Assembly: GCF_030409225.1 (NCBI RefSeq) | Contig: NZ_JAUFPK010000001.1 | Coordinates: forward strand, 2,285,566-2,349,565 | Length of the DNA stretch: 64,000 bases | Direction of reading: 5' to 3' | Source: Aquisalimonas lutea | GTDB taxonomy: Bacteria > Pseudomonadota > Gammaproteobacteria > Nitrococcales > Aquisalimonadaceae | In this document: piece by piece, positions 43,854 to 52,371 of the stretch | Layout: every line of letters starts with the position of its first letter | Position numbering within the stretch: the first letter of the stretch is position 1 | The notes under the pieces: generated by a model | Told to the model about the DNA's origin: nothing | The model's input: only the letters and a program-made list of their open reading frames with translations | Databases searched by the model: none | Made by a program: the position numbers and the translations under genes

Positions 43854-44372
43854 TTACGGGCGTCGCGCCATCCAGTAGGCGTTGCGCCAGTAGGGGTTGT
43901 CCAGGTCCGAGAGGGTGACGCCCCGGCTGGTGGAGGCGTGGAGGAACCGTCCGTTCTCGACGTAGATGCCCACGTGCCGCTGCTTGTCCGCGGGCCGGAA
44001 GAAGACCAGGTCTCCCGGCTGCACGGCCTCGCGCCCCACGCGCGTACCCACCCGCGCCTGTTGGCGGGTGGTACGCGGAAGCGCGCGGCCCAGCCGGGAC
44101 GCGTACGTGGTCTGGACGAAGCCGGAGCAGTCCACCCCGGCACGGCTGGAGCCGCCGTAGCGGTAGGGCGTACCGGCCCATTCCTCGTGCTGGTCATAGA
44201 GCGCGTGGACGATGCCGCCGTTCTCACCGACCGCATCGCGGCCCGCGGCGGTCTCCCGGACCGGCGCATCGCCCCGGCCGGCCTCGGGGGGTGCCGTGGC
44301 ACATCCGCCCAACACCACAAGCGCGACCAGGAGCCAGGGCATAAGGATTCGAATCTGCGGTTGTACGCCCAA
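43854..44372 (-). CDS. NlpC/P60 family lipoprotein peptidase
   Basis: Cell-wall endopeptidase-type lipoprotein of 172 residues. The signal ends in a lipobox, VVLGGC. Papain-like NlpC/P60 domain from about residue 60: YRYGGSSRAGVDCSGFVQTT supplies the catalytic Cys, RHVGIYVENGRFLHAS the two His. It resembles E. coli Spr/MepS and NlpC, which cut peptidoglycan cross-links during growth. Two methionines (residues 1 and 11) could start it. Confidence 0.92.
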   Translation of the reverse strand: MGVQPQIRILMPWLLVALVVLGGCATAPPEAGRGDAPVRETAAGRDAVGENGGIVHALYDQHEEWAGTPYRYGGSSRAGVDCSGFVQTTYASRLGRALPRTTRQQARVGTRVGREAVQPGDLVFFRPADKQRHVGIYVENGRFLHASTSRGVTLSDLDNPYWRNAYWMARRP

Positions 44373-44481
44373 GGACGCTCACTCCGGAATGCCGTCGACT
44401 TCCGGCAAGCATGGCAGACCCGGCCGCGGAAGTCCGTGACCTGCTTGGCACGGTGCCGCGGCCTGGCGGGCGTCACGGACG

Positions 44482-44898
44482 CTACGCGCGTCCTGCCTGA
44501 TGGTGGCGCAGCGGCGGGCTCGCCGCCTCGGGGCCTGTCCCGTGCTGGCCGTGCCGCATGAACCGGTCCCGGGACAGCACCTCACCGGCATCCAGCGAGC
44601 GGATGGGGATGCTCGCGTCACCGGGAATACCGCCGTCCGCCTGCAGGGCCAGGTAGCGGAGACAGCTCACCCGCAGGAATGACGAGAAGTTCTCGACATC
44701 GCCCCGCGTCTCGATGATCTCGTCGTAGAGCCGGGTGATCAGCTGGCTCAGCGACAGCTCGTCGCGCGCGGCGATCTCCTCGAGGACCTGCCAGAACAGG
44801 TTCTCGAGGCGGATGCAGGTGACGGCGCCGTGCAGGCGCAGCGAGCGGGACCGGTGACTGTAGAGTTCCGGATCGGCGGACACGAAGATCTGACACAT
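44482..44898 (-). CDS. Ribbon-helix-helix domain protein
   Basis: 138-residue protein matching the RHH_4 (arylsulfatase-activator-type) pattern: SRSLRLHGAVTCIRLENLFW forms the beta strand and first helix, IAARDELSLSQLITRLYDEI the second, then NFSSFLRVSCLRYL. Probably a small DNA-binding protein. The C-terminal 50 residues are low in structure. Target unknown. Confidence 0.82.
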   Translation of the reverse strand: MCQIFVSADPELYSHRSRSLRLHGAVTCIRLENLFWQVLEEIAARDELSLSQLITRLYDEIIETRGDVENFSSFLRVSCLRYLALQADGGIPGDASIPIRSLDAGEVLSRDRFMRHGQHGTGPEAASPPLRHHQAGRA

Positions 44899-44976
44899 GG
44901 GGCTATCCTCCCGGCTGACTCCCCGAGAATAGCCCGGGCCCGCGGCGTCGGCCAGTGGTGCCCGGGCGTTTCGGCG

Positions 44977-45558
44977 CTACAGCTCGATCCGTGTGCCCAG
45001 GACCTTCAGGAACTGGCTGATCCAGGCCGGGTGCGCGGGCCACGCCGGCCCGGTGACCAGCCACTGGTCGGTGTGCGCGGCGTCGATGGCGATCTCCGCG
45101 TAGCGGCCGTGGGCGAGCTCCACGTCCGGCCGGCAGGCCGGGTAGGCCGAGCACTGCATGCCCTCGAGCACGCCCGCGGCCGCCAGCAGCTGCGCCGCGT
45201 GGCAGATGGCCGCCACCGGCTTGCGCTCCGCGGCGAAGCTGCGCACGATCGCCAGCACGCGCTCGTCCAGCCGCAGGTACTCGGGTGCCCGTCCGCCCGG
45301 AATCAGCAGGGCGTCATAGGCCGCCGGATCGATCTCCGCGAATGTGGCGTTGAGGGTGAAATTGTGGCCGCGCTTCTCCGTGTAGGTCTGGTCGCCCTCG
45401 AAGTCGTGAATGGCGGTGGCGATGGTGTCGCCGGCGCTCTTGTCCGGGCACACCGCGTCCACGTGGTGGCCGACGGCCTGGAGCGCCTGGAAGGGCACCA
45501 TGGTTTCGTAGTCCTCGGCGAAGTCGCCGCAGAGCATGAGAATCTTCTTGGCAGGCAT
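44977..45558 (-). CDS. DJ-1/PfpI family protein
   Basis: Class I glutamine-amidotransferase-like fold, 193 residues. [20 protein letters not shown] opens it with the conserved Glu near the active site; [20 protein letters not shown] carries the nucleophile Cys-His of the family. Relatives include glyoxalase III/deglycase-type and general stress proteins; the activity cannot be read from sequence. Start at 45558 after GAGAGGG. Located 125 nt downstream of a small-protein gene on the same strand. Confidence 0.88.
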   Translation of the reverse strand: MPAKKILMLCGDFAEDYETMVPFQALQAVGHHVDAVCPDKSAGDTIATAIHDFEGDQTYTEKRGHNFTLNATFAEIDPAAYDALLIPGGRAPEYLRLDERVLAIVRSFAAERKPVAAICHAAQLLAAAGVLEGMQCSAYPACRPDVELAHGRYAEIAIDAAHTDQWLVTGPAWPAHPAWISQFLKVLGTRIEL

Positions 45559-45683
45559 GACGGAACCCTCTCGTTCTCCTCCGGTATGGACTGCCGAGTC
45601 TGGCAGCCTCCGCGGGACGAGGGGTAATAGCCGGTTACAGCAGTCCGCCCCCGGGCGTCGGCCCGGGCCATGGCCCGGGCCGG

Positions 45684-45905
45684 CTACTGCTCGGGGAACG
45701 GCCGGGCCCAGACGCTGTCCGGCTCGTGCCGCTTGAGGATCTCTTCCACGGCGCCCTGGAGCGAGTCCGGGGCGATGACCTTGATCTGGGCCGTGTCGTT
45801 GTCGAGGAAGATCTCCTCGCGGGCATAGCCGTCCGCAACGAGCTCGTGGAACGCGTTGGTCGCCTTGTCGACGCGATCGTACGCGGCAGTCACCGTCTGG
45901 CTCAT
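45684..45905 (-). CDS. Small conserved-looking stress-type protein
   Basis: 73-residue protein. [20 protein letters not shown] followed by [13 protein letters not shown] resembles the beginning of 'general stress protein 17M-like' (YflT) modules, in which a beta strand and helix keep ADGYxxxDI; the match is weak. It ends with RPFPEQ. Start at 45905 after GAGGTTGTC. It lies upstream of the DJ-1 gene, so a stress-related pair is possible, as inference only. Confidence 0.55.
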   Translation of the reverse strand: MSQTVTAAYDRVDKATNAFHELVADGYAREEIFLDNDTAQIKVIAPDSLQGAVEEILKRHEPDSVWARPFPEQ

Positions 45906-46050
45906 GACAACCTCCGTCCTGAATCCGCGGCCGATCCCTGCCTCCCGTTCCAGGTGTCCCTGCATCGAGTATAGTGCAGCCGTGCGCGGGCCACCGCGGG
46001 CTTGCCGACCTTCGTGCCGGGCGGGTACATTCACGGAACTCTGCCGCGCA

Positions 46051-46092
46051 GACGCTCAAAATCCAACGAACTTAGGTTATAGGACACTAGAG
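46051..46092. repeat. Family B repeat, solo right end
   Basis: GACGCTC...CCAACGAACTTAGGTTATAGG...ACACTAGAG matches the right end of the 34494-34653 element over about 40 nt with a few changes. No partner left end was found within about 400 nt. It ends 3 nt before the start codon of nnrU. Confidence 0.6.
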
Positions 46093-46094
46093 CC

Positions 46095-46679
46095 GTGTAC
46101 CTGATGATCATCGGCCTGCTGGTCTTCCTGGGGGCGCACTCCGTGCGGGTGTTCGCCGATGGCTGGCGCCGACGGCAGATCGCGCGCCTGGGCGAGCCGG
46201 CCTGGAAGGGGCTGTACTCCGTGGTCTCGATCCTGGGCCTGGCGCTGGCCATCTGGGGCTACGGGCAAATGCGCCTGGACCCGGTGTTGCTGTGGACGCC
46301 GCCGGCGGCACTGCGCCACCTGGTGGCGCTGCTCATGGTGCTGGCGTTCGTGCTGCTGGTTGCCGCCTACATGCCCCGCAACCACTTGCGGGCCCGGATG
46401 GGGCATCCCATGCTGCTGGCGGTGAAGGTGTGGGCGCTCTCGCACCTGCTGGTCAACGGCCGCCTGGGCGATATCGTGTTCTTCGGCGCGTTCCTGGCCT
46501 GGGCGGTGATCGCGTTCCGTGCCGCCCGCCAGCGGGACCGCGCCGCCGGGGTCGCGGCGGCGCCGGCCAGCACCGCCTCGACCGTCGCCACCGTGGTGAT
46601 CGGCATCGTCGTCGCGTACGTGTTCGCGGCGTACCTGCATATCTGGGTGACCGGCGTACCCGCCGTCGCCATGGGCTGA
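46095..46679 (+). CDS. nnrU: NnrU family membrane protein
   Basis: Inner-membrane protein of 194 residues with six hydrophobic segments. LLVFLGAHSVRVFADGWRRR is the family opening, with KGLYSVVSILGLALAIWGYG and HPMLLAVKVWALSHLLVNGR containing the conserved His residues. NnrU was named from denitrification loci, but many members lie elsewhere and the function is unclear. The start is GTG 46095 or ATG 46104; in both cases the ribosome-binding region (AGGAC at 46081-46085) lies inside the family B repeat. Confidence 0.88.
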   Translation: MYLMIIGLLVFLGAHSVRVFADGWRRRQIARLGEPAWKGLYSVVSILGLALAIWGYGQMRLDPVLLWTPPAALRHLVALLMVLAFVLLVAAYMPRNHLRARMGHPMLLAVKVWALSHLLVNGRLGDIVFFGAFLAWAVIAFRAARQRDRAAGVAAAPASTASTVATVVIGIVVAYVFAAYLHIWVTGVPAVAMG

Positions 46680-46698
46680 TACGGGAGAGAGCCGGCCG

Positions 46699-47154
46699 AT
46701 GACAACGTTCGAGGCGAAGGACCCGGGTTACGCGGACCGCATCCGGGAGAGTTTCGCCCGCCAGCAGGTCATGCACCTGCTCGGCGTGGAGCTGATCGAG
46801 ATCGCGCCGGGGCGGGTGATGCTGTCCATGCCGTTTTCCGAGCGGCTCACCCAGCAGCACGGCTTCGTGCACGCGGGCATCGTCACTACGGCCCTGGACA
46901 GCGCCTGCGGCTATGCCGGCTATTCGCTCATGCCGGCGGATGCCGGCATTCTCACCATCGAGTTCAAGACCAACCTGTTCCTGCCCGGGCGCGGCGAGCG
47001 CTTCACCTTCGAGGGCACCGTGATCAAGCCCGGCCGCACCATTACCGTGTGCGAGGGCCGGGCCTACATCGGCGACACCACCGGCGGCCGCCTGATGGCC
47101 TCCATGACCGCCACCATGACCACGGTGCTGGGCCGCGAGGACGTGCAGCAATGA
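46699..47154 (+). CDS. PaaI-type hotdog thioesterase
   Basis: 151-residue hotdog-fold thioesterase. [20 protein letters not shown] is the active-site helix with its leading HG-x-x-HAG pattern; [20 protein letters not shown] is the central strand pair. Hydrolyses small acyl- or aryl-CoA substrates; the substrate is unknown. It begins 19 nt after nnrU and is followed by a YaiI family gene, so the three are probably cotranscribed. Confidence 0.9.
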   Translation: MTTFEAKDPGYADRIRESFARQQVMHLLGVELIEIAPGRVMLSMPFSERLTQQHGFVHAGIVTTALDSACGYAGYSLMPADAGILTIEFKTNLFLPGRGERFTFEGTVIKPGRTITVCEGRAYIGDTTGGRLMASMTATMTTVLGREDVQQ

Positions 47155-47182
47155 CGGTGCGCACGGTGCCGGGGCGGCGGGC

Positions 47183-47632
47183 ATGAAGATCTGGGTGGAT
47201 GCCGACGCCTGCCCGGTGGTGATCCGGGAGATCCTCTTCAAGGCGGCCGAGCGCACACGGACGCCGATGACCCTGGTGGCCAACCAGCCGGTGCGCGCCC
47301 CGGCCTCCCGGTGGATCGACTCCCTGCAGGTGCCGTCCGGCTTCGACGTCGCCGACGCGGAGATCGTGCGCCGGGCCGGGCCCGGCGACCTGGTGGTCAC
47401 CAGCGACATTCCCCTGGCGGCGGAAGTCATCGACAAGGGCGCCGAGGCGCTCAGCCCCCGCGGCGAGCTCTACTCCGCGGGCAATATCCGCGCCCGGCTG
47501 AACATGCGCGACTTCATGGACACCATGCGCGCCAGCGGCGTCGACACCGGCGGTGCACCGCCGCTGAGCAAGCGCGACCGGCAGAACTTCGCCAACCACC
47601 TGGATCGCATGCTGGCGCAGGCTTCCCGCTAG
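47183..47632 (+). CDS. YaiI/YqxD family protein (DUF188)
   Basis: 149-residue PIN-like-fold protein. [20 protein letters not shown] is the acid-rich opening, with [20 protein letters not shown] and a [14 protein letters not shown] end typical of the family. The Asp residues suggest metal-dependent nuclease activity, unproven. 28 nt after the thioesterase gene. Confidence 0.93.
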   Translation: MKIWVDADACPVVIREILFKAAERTRTPMTLVANQPVRAPASRWIDSLQVPSGFDVADAEIVRRAGPGDLVVTSDIPLAAEVIDKGAEALSPRGELYSAGNIRARLNMRDFMDTMRASGVDTGGAPPLSKRDRQNFANHLDRMLAQASR

Positions 47633-47658
47633 GATTTCAGGAGACTGGGCGGTAGCGC

Positions 47659-48435
47659 TCAGTCGCCGGCGGCCGCCTCGGCATACTGCAGCAGCTGGGC
47701 CGCCAGGCTGATGGCGATGTGCCCGGGTGCCTTGCCGCCGATGCCCTCCAGGCCTACGGGACAGACCAGGCGCTCCTCGGCCGCCCGGCCGAGGCCGGCG
47801 TCGCGCAGCCGGTGCATGAAGCGCCCGCGCTTGGTGCCGGAGCCGATGGTGCCGATGAAGGGCAGATCATCGCGCTGCAGGGCGGCGGTGATGATGGCGA
47901 GATCGGTGTCGTGGCTGTGGGTCATGGCCACCAGCAGCGTGCCCGCCGGGAGCTCCCGGACCATGGACGCCGGGTCGTCGGGGACGTGCCGGCGCACCTG
48001 GGCGGGCAGCGCCTCCGGGAACTGCTCCGGGCGGCTGTCGAGCCAGTGGATGCGGCAGGGGATCTGCGCGAGCACCTCCACCAGGGCGCGGCCCACGTGA
48101 CCGGCGCCGAAGACGGCGATGTTCAGCGCCGGCGGCTGGAACGGCTCGAAGAGGAGCCGCATGCGCCCGCCGCAGGCCTGGTCCGTCTCGTCGCTCAGGG
48201 TGAATTCCTGCTCCGAGGCCGCCGTCTCGCCGGCGGCCAGCAGCTCGCGGCCGCGCTCCTGGGCGACGAGCTCAACGGTGCCGCCGCCCAGGGTGCCGTG
48301 GGCACTGTCCGGGGTGACCAGCATCTTGGCGCCGGTCTCCCGCGGCGAGGAACCCTCGGTCCCCACCAGGGTGACCAGCACGCAGGGCGTGTCCGCCTCC
48401 ACGCACCGGTTGAGCGCGTCCAGCCACGGTCTCAT
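47659..48435 (-). CDS. xdhC: XdhC, xanthine dehydrogenase accessory protein
   Basis: Molybdenum-cofactor insertion factor for XdhB, 258 residues. EGSSPRETGAKMLVT near the start, HGTLGGGTVELVAQE, then a Rossmann-type NIAVFGAGHVGRALVEVLAQ and FIGTIGSGTKRGRFMHRLRD. The ending PVGLEGIGGKAPGHIAISLA is the XdhC signature. Its start overlaps the end of xdhB by 4 nt (ATGA), the common operon order xdhA-xdhB-xdhC on this strand. Confidence 0.95.
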   Translation of the reverse strand: MRPWLDALNRCVEADTPCVLVTLVGTEGSSPRETGAKMLVTPDSAHGTLGGGTVELVAQERGRELLAAGETAASEQEFTLSDETDQACGGRMRLLFEPFQPPALNIAVFGAGHVGRALVEVLAQIPCRIHWLDSRPEQFPEALPAQVRRHVPDDPASMVRELPAGTLLVAMTHSHDTDLAIITAALQRDDLPFIGTIGSGTKRGRFMHRLRDAGLGRAAEERLVCPVGLEGIGGKAPGHIAISLAAQLLQYAEAAAGD

Positions 48436-50804
48436 TCATCCACCTCTTCCAGGGCCTCCGCGGCGGCCGCGCCCGTGTGCAGGCGGCGCGCGGCCTCCAT
48501 GGCGAGCAGCACCCGCTCCGGGGTCGCCGGCGCATCCAGGCGCACCCGGGTACGCGGCGGCGCAACGCTGTTCACCGCGTCCTTGAGCGCGTGGTAGACG
48601 CACATGGCCAGCATCAGCGGCGGCTCGCCCACGGCCTTGGACCGGCGCACGGCCTTCTCCTGGTTGTAGCCCGACTCCAGCAGCCGCACCCGGAAGTCCA
48701 CCGGCATGTCGCTGGCCGCCGGAATCTTGTAGGTGGACGGCGCGTGGGTGGTCAGCCGGCCCTTGTCCGTCCAGCTCAGCTCCTCGGTGGTGAGCCAGCC
48801 CATGCCCTGGACGAAGCCGCCTTCCACCTGGCCCATGTCCACGGCCGGGTTCAGGGAGCGGCCGCAGTCGTGCAGGATGTCCGTGCGCAGCACGCGATAC
48901 TCGCCCGTGAGGGAGTCCACCAGCACCTCGGCGCAGGCGATGCCGTAGGCGAAGTAGTAGAACGGCCGGCCCTTGAGGGTGTCCTTGTCCACGTGGATCT
49001 TGGGCGTGGCGTAGAAGCCGGCCTCGGAGAGCTGGATGCGGGCCAGGTGCGCCTGCTTGCACAGCTCCGGGAACGAGCACAGGGTCAGGTCGTCGGCCAG
49101 CACCTGGCCGTCGCGGAAGTGCACGGAGTCCTCGGGCACGTTCCAGTGCTCGTGCACGAAGCGGGTCAGCCGTGCCTTGATGGTGCGGGCGGCGTTCTGC
49201 GCGGCGGCGCCGTTGAGATCGCTGCCGGACGACGCCGCCGTGGCCGAGGTGTTCGGCACCTTGCCGGTGGTGGTGGCGGTGATCCGCACCCGCTCCAGAT
49301 CCACGCCGAACTCCTCGGCGACGATCTGCGCGACCTTCACGTACAGGCCCTGGCCCATCTCCGTGCCGCCGTGGTTGAGCTGGATGCTGCCGTCGGTATA
49401 GACGAGCACCAGCGCGCCGGCCTGGTTCAGGTGCGTGGTGGTGAAGGAGATGCCGAACTTCACCGGCGTCACCGCCAGGCCCTTGCGCAGCGTGCCGCCC
49501 TCGCGGTTGAAGGCGTCCACGGCGCGCCGCCGGGCGGCGTAGTCGCTGCTGGCGTCGAGCTCGTCGTAGAGCTGGGGGAGGATATTGTCCTCCACCACCT
49601 GCCCGTAGGGCGTTTCGTTGCGGTCATCGGTGCCGTAGAGGTTGCGCCGGCGCACCTCGTGGGCGTCCAGCCCCAGGTGCCGGGCGATCTCGTCCATGAC
49701 GTACTCGATGGCCATCATGCCCTGGGGGCCGCCGAAGCCGCGGAACGCCGTGTTGGACACCGTGTTCGTGTAGCACCGGTGCGAGACGATGCGCACGTTG
49801 GGCAGGTAGTAGGCGTTGTCGGCGTGGTACATGGCGCGGTCGTTCACCGCCCCGGAGAGATCCGCCGAGATGCCGCAGCGGGAGGCGAGCATGAAGTCCA
49901 CGCCCTGGATGCGGCCGTCGTCGTCGAAGCCCACGTCGTAGCGGACCTTGAAATCGTGCCGCTTGCCGGTCATGACCATGTCGTCGTCGCGGTCCAGGCG
50001 CAGCTTCACGGGCCGGCCCGTGCGCTGGGCGAGAACCGCCGCGACGGCGGCGATGTGGGCCGGCTGGGTCTCCTTGCCGCCGAAGCCGCCGCCCATGCGC
50101 CGGGTCTCGACGACCACGCCGTGATCGGCGATGCCGAGCACGCCGGCGACCAGGTGCTGCACTTCCGACGGGTGCTGGGTGGAGCTGTAGACCAGCATGT
50201 CGCCGTCCTCCTGGGGGACGGCCATGGCCACCTGGCCTTCCAGGTAGAAGTGATCCTGGCCGCCGATGGCGAACTCGCCGTCCAGGCGGTGAGATGCTGC
50301 CGTCAGCGCGGCATCGGGGTCGCCGCGGTCCAGGGTGCGCGAGGCGAGCACCATGGACTCGGTCTCCAGGGCCTGGTCGATGGTGAGCACCGGCTCCAGC
50401 TCCTGGTAGTCCACCTCGGCCAGGGACGCCGCCTCCCACGCGGCATCCGGGCTCTCGGCGGCCACCGCGAACAGCGCCTGGCCCCAGTAGTTGATGGTGT
50501 CGTCGGCGAAGACCTGGTCCCCGGCGAACACCGGCCCGACATCGTTGGACGCCGGCAGGTCGGCGGCGGTCATCACCGCGGCGACACCCGGGGCCCGGCG
50601 GCTCGCCGAGACGTCCATCCGGGTGATGCGCGCGTGGGCCACGTCGCTCAGGCGCACGTAGGCGTGCAGCAGGTTGCGCGGCTCGGGAATGTCGTCGGTG
50701 TACACCGCCTCGCCGGTGACGTGCTTGTGGGCACTGTCATGGGGCAGCGGCTGGTGCACCGCGCGGCTGTCGTTGTCGAAAGAGGGGAGATCGCGGCCGC
50801 TCAT
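48432..50804 (-). CDS. xdhB: Xanthine dehydrogenase molybdopterin-binding subunit
   Basis: Large catalytic subunit, 790 residues; hydroxylates hypoxanthine and xanthine to urate with electrons passed to NAD. Visible features: GGGFGGKETQPAHIAAVAAV (molybdopterin region), AFRGFGGPQGMMAIEYVMDE with the substrate-orienting Arg, QLNHGGTEMGQGLYVKVAQI and KAVGEPPLMLAMCVYHALKD with the catalytic Glu. Start taken at 50804, overlapping the xdhA stop by 4 nt. Length fits the two-chain bacterial enzyme. Confidence 0.95.
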   Translation of the reverse strand: MSGRDLPSFDNDSRAVHQPLPHDSAHKHVTGEAVYTDDIPEPRNLLHAYVRLSDVAHARITRMDVSASRRAPGVAAVMTAADLPASNDVGPVFAGDQVFADDTINYWGQALFAVAAESPDAAWEAASLAEVDYQELEPVLTIDQALETESMVLASRTLDRGDPDAALTAASHRLDGEFAIGGQDHFYLEGQVAMAVPQEDGDMLVYSSTQHPSEVQHLVAGVLGIADHGVVVETRRMGGGFGGKETQPAHIAAVAAVLAQRTGRPVKLRLDRDDDMVMTGKRHDFKVRYDVGFDDDGRIQGVDFMLASRCGISADLSGAVNDRAMYHADNAYYLPNVRIVSHRCYTNTVSNTAFRGFGGPQGMMAIEYVMDEIARHLGLDAHEVRRRNLYGTDDRNETPYGQVVEDNILPQLYDELDASSDYAARRRAVDAFNREGGTLRKGLAVTPVKFGISFTTTHLNQAGALVLVYTDGSIQLNHGGTEMGQGLYVKVAQIVAEEFGVDLERVRITATTTGKVPNTSATAASSGSDLNGAAAQNAARTIKARLTRFVHEHWNVPEDSVHFRDGQVLADDLTLCSFPELCKQAHLARIQLSEAGFYATPKIHVDKDTLKGRPFYYFAYGIACAEVLVDSLTGEYRVLRTDILHDCGRSLNPAVDMGQVEGGFVQGMGWLTTEELSWTDKGRLTTHAPSTYKIPAASDMPVDFRVRLLESGYNQEKAVRRSKAVGEPPLMLAMCVYHALKDAVNSVAPPRTRVRLDAPATPERVLLAMEAARRLHTGAAAAEALEEVDE

Positions 50805-52267
50805 ACCAGGGCCTCCTCGTGTTCCAGCACCCGCGTGGGCGCCGATGAATTCGTCGTCTCCAGGTAGCACTTGCGCAGCAGGTTACGCGCGCTGAGCATG
50901 CGGTAGCCGGCGCTGGCGCGCATGTCGGTGAGCGGCGAGAACTCCGCCTCCAGCGCCCGTTCCGCGGCCGCCACCGTGTCATCCGACCACGGCTGGCCCC
51001 GCAGCACTTCCTCGGTCTGCCGGGCGCGCACCGGTACCGCGGCCATGCCGCCGAAGCCGATGCGGATGTCCTGCACCACGCCATCGGCAAGGCGCAGATT
51101 GAACGCCGCGCACACCGCGGAGATGTCCTGGTCGAACCGCTTCGACAGCTTGTAGCAGCGCAGCTGCCAGTCGCCGCTGGCCACCGGCACCCGGATGCGC
51201 TCCACGAACTCCCCGGGCTGCAGCGCCGTGCGGCGGTAGTCCAGGAAGAACTGGTCCATGGGCAGGGTGCGCTGCTCCCGGCCCCGGCGCAGGACCAGCT
51301 CCGTGTCCAGCGTGATCAGCACCGGCATGGAGTCGCCGATGGGCGAGGCGTTGGCGATGTTGCCGCCGAGCGTTCCGGAGTTGCGGATCTGCACCGAGGC
51401 GAACCGGCGCAGCAGCTCGCCGAAATCGGGATAATGGCGGCCGAGCACGTCCATGGCGTCGCTGTGGGTGGCCGCGCCGCCGATGTCGATGACCTCCGGC
51501 CCTTCGACGATGGTCTTCATCTCCGCCACCTCGCCGGTGGCCACCAGCGTCTCCAGCCTGCGGTGCTGCTTGGTCACCCACAGGCCCACGTCGGTTCCGC
51601 CGGCCACGATGGTGGCATCCGGCAGATCCGCCAGCAGATCCGCCAGGGCATCCACCGTGCGGGGCGCATAGTACGCCCGGCCGCTGCCGCTGACGGCAAG
51701 CGTGCCGTCGCCGCGCAGCGCGTCCAGGCGCCGGGCCGTGTCCGTCTCGGCGCTCGCGAAACGGTCGCCCCGGCCCAGCTCGTACATGCGCTGCGCGGCG
51801 TCGATGATGGGCCGGTAGCCGGTGCAGCGGCACAGGTTGCCCGCCAGGACGTCCTGGATGCGCTGCCGGTCGGGCCGGTCCTCGTTGTGGAACAGGGCGA
51901 ACAGCGACATCACGAACCCCGGCGTGCAGAAGCCGCACTGGGAGCCGTGGCAATCCACCATGGCCTGCTGGGCCGGATGCAGGGTGCCGTCGTCCTCGCG
52001 CAGGTGCTCCACGGCGATGAGCTGCTTGCCGTGCACCGCCGGCAGGAAGAGGATGCACGCGTTCACCGCGCGGTACCGGAGCCGGCCGTCATCGTCGGGC
52101 TCGGCGAGCACCACGGTGCACGCGCCGCAGTCGCCCTCGGCGCAGCCTTCCTTGGTGCCGGGCTGGTGCGCCCGGGTGCGCAGCCACTGCAGCACCGTCA
52201 TGTTGGGATCGGCATCGTGGACTTCACGTTCCTCGAAGCCCAGGAGAAAACGGACTGGTTCGGACAT
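50801..52267 (-). CDS. xdhA: Xanthine dehydrogenase iron-sulfur/FAD subunit
   Basis: Small subunit, 488 residues. First [2Fe-2S] domain: GCAEGDCGACTVVL with NACILFLPA. Second: CGFCTPGFVMSLFALFHNED and NLCRCTGYRPIIDAAQ. FAD-binding domain from about residue 190: ATIVAGGTDVGLWVTKQHRR and FASVQIRNSGTLGGNIANAS. Start at 52267 gives the normal short leader before the plant-type ferredoxin domain. First gene of xdhA-xdhB-xdhC, preceded by two GTATAC half-palindromes 23 bp apart. Confidence 0.95.
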   Translation of the reverse strand: MSEPVRFLLGFEEREVHDADPNMTVLQWLRTRAHQPGTKEGCAEGDCGACTVVLAEPDDDGRLRYRAVNACILFLPAVHGKQLIAVEHLREDDGTLHPAQQAMVDCHGSQCGFCTPGFVMSLFALFHNEDRPDRQRIQDVLAGNLCRCTGYRPIIDAAQRMYELGRGDRFASAETDTARRLDALRGDGTLAVSGSGRAYYAPRTVDALADLLADLPDATIVAGGTDVGLWVTKQHRRLETLVATGEVAEMKTIVEGPEVIDIGGAATHSDAMDVLGRHYPDFGELLRRFASVQIRNSGTLGGNIANASPIGDSMPVLITLDTELVLRRGREQRTLPMDQFFLDYRRTALQPGEFVERIRVPVASGDWQLRCYKLSKRFDQDISAVCAAFNLRLADGVVQDIRIGFGGMAAVPVRARQTEEVLRGQPWSDDTVAAAERALEAEFSPLTDMRASAGYRMLSARNLLRKCYLETTNSSAPTRVLEHEEALV

Positions 52268-52338
52268 GGTTGCCTCGCGTCCCGTTCCGGCGGCCCGCCT
52301 CGGCGGGCGCCCGGAAGTTGCCAGTATTACTGAAAAAA

Positions 52339-52371
52339 TAGTATACGAATATCCACTTTTGAAGTATACGG
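52339..52371 (-). promoter_or_regulatory. Paired GTATAC operators before xdhA
   Basis: Two sites, TAGTATACGA (52339-52348) and AAGTATACGG (52362-52371), with GTATAC cores offset by 23 bp (about two helical turns), 72-104 nt before the xdhA start. The distal one abuts the guaD stop codon, so xdhABC has its own promoter. Confidence 0.6.
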
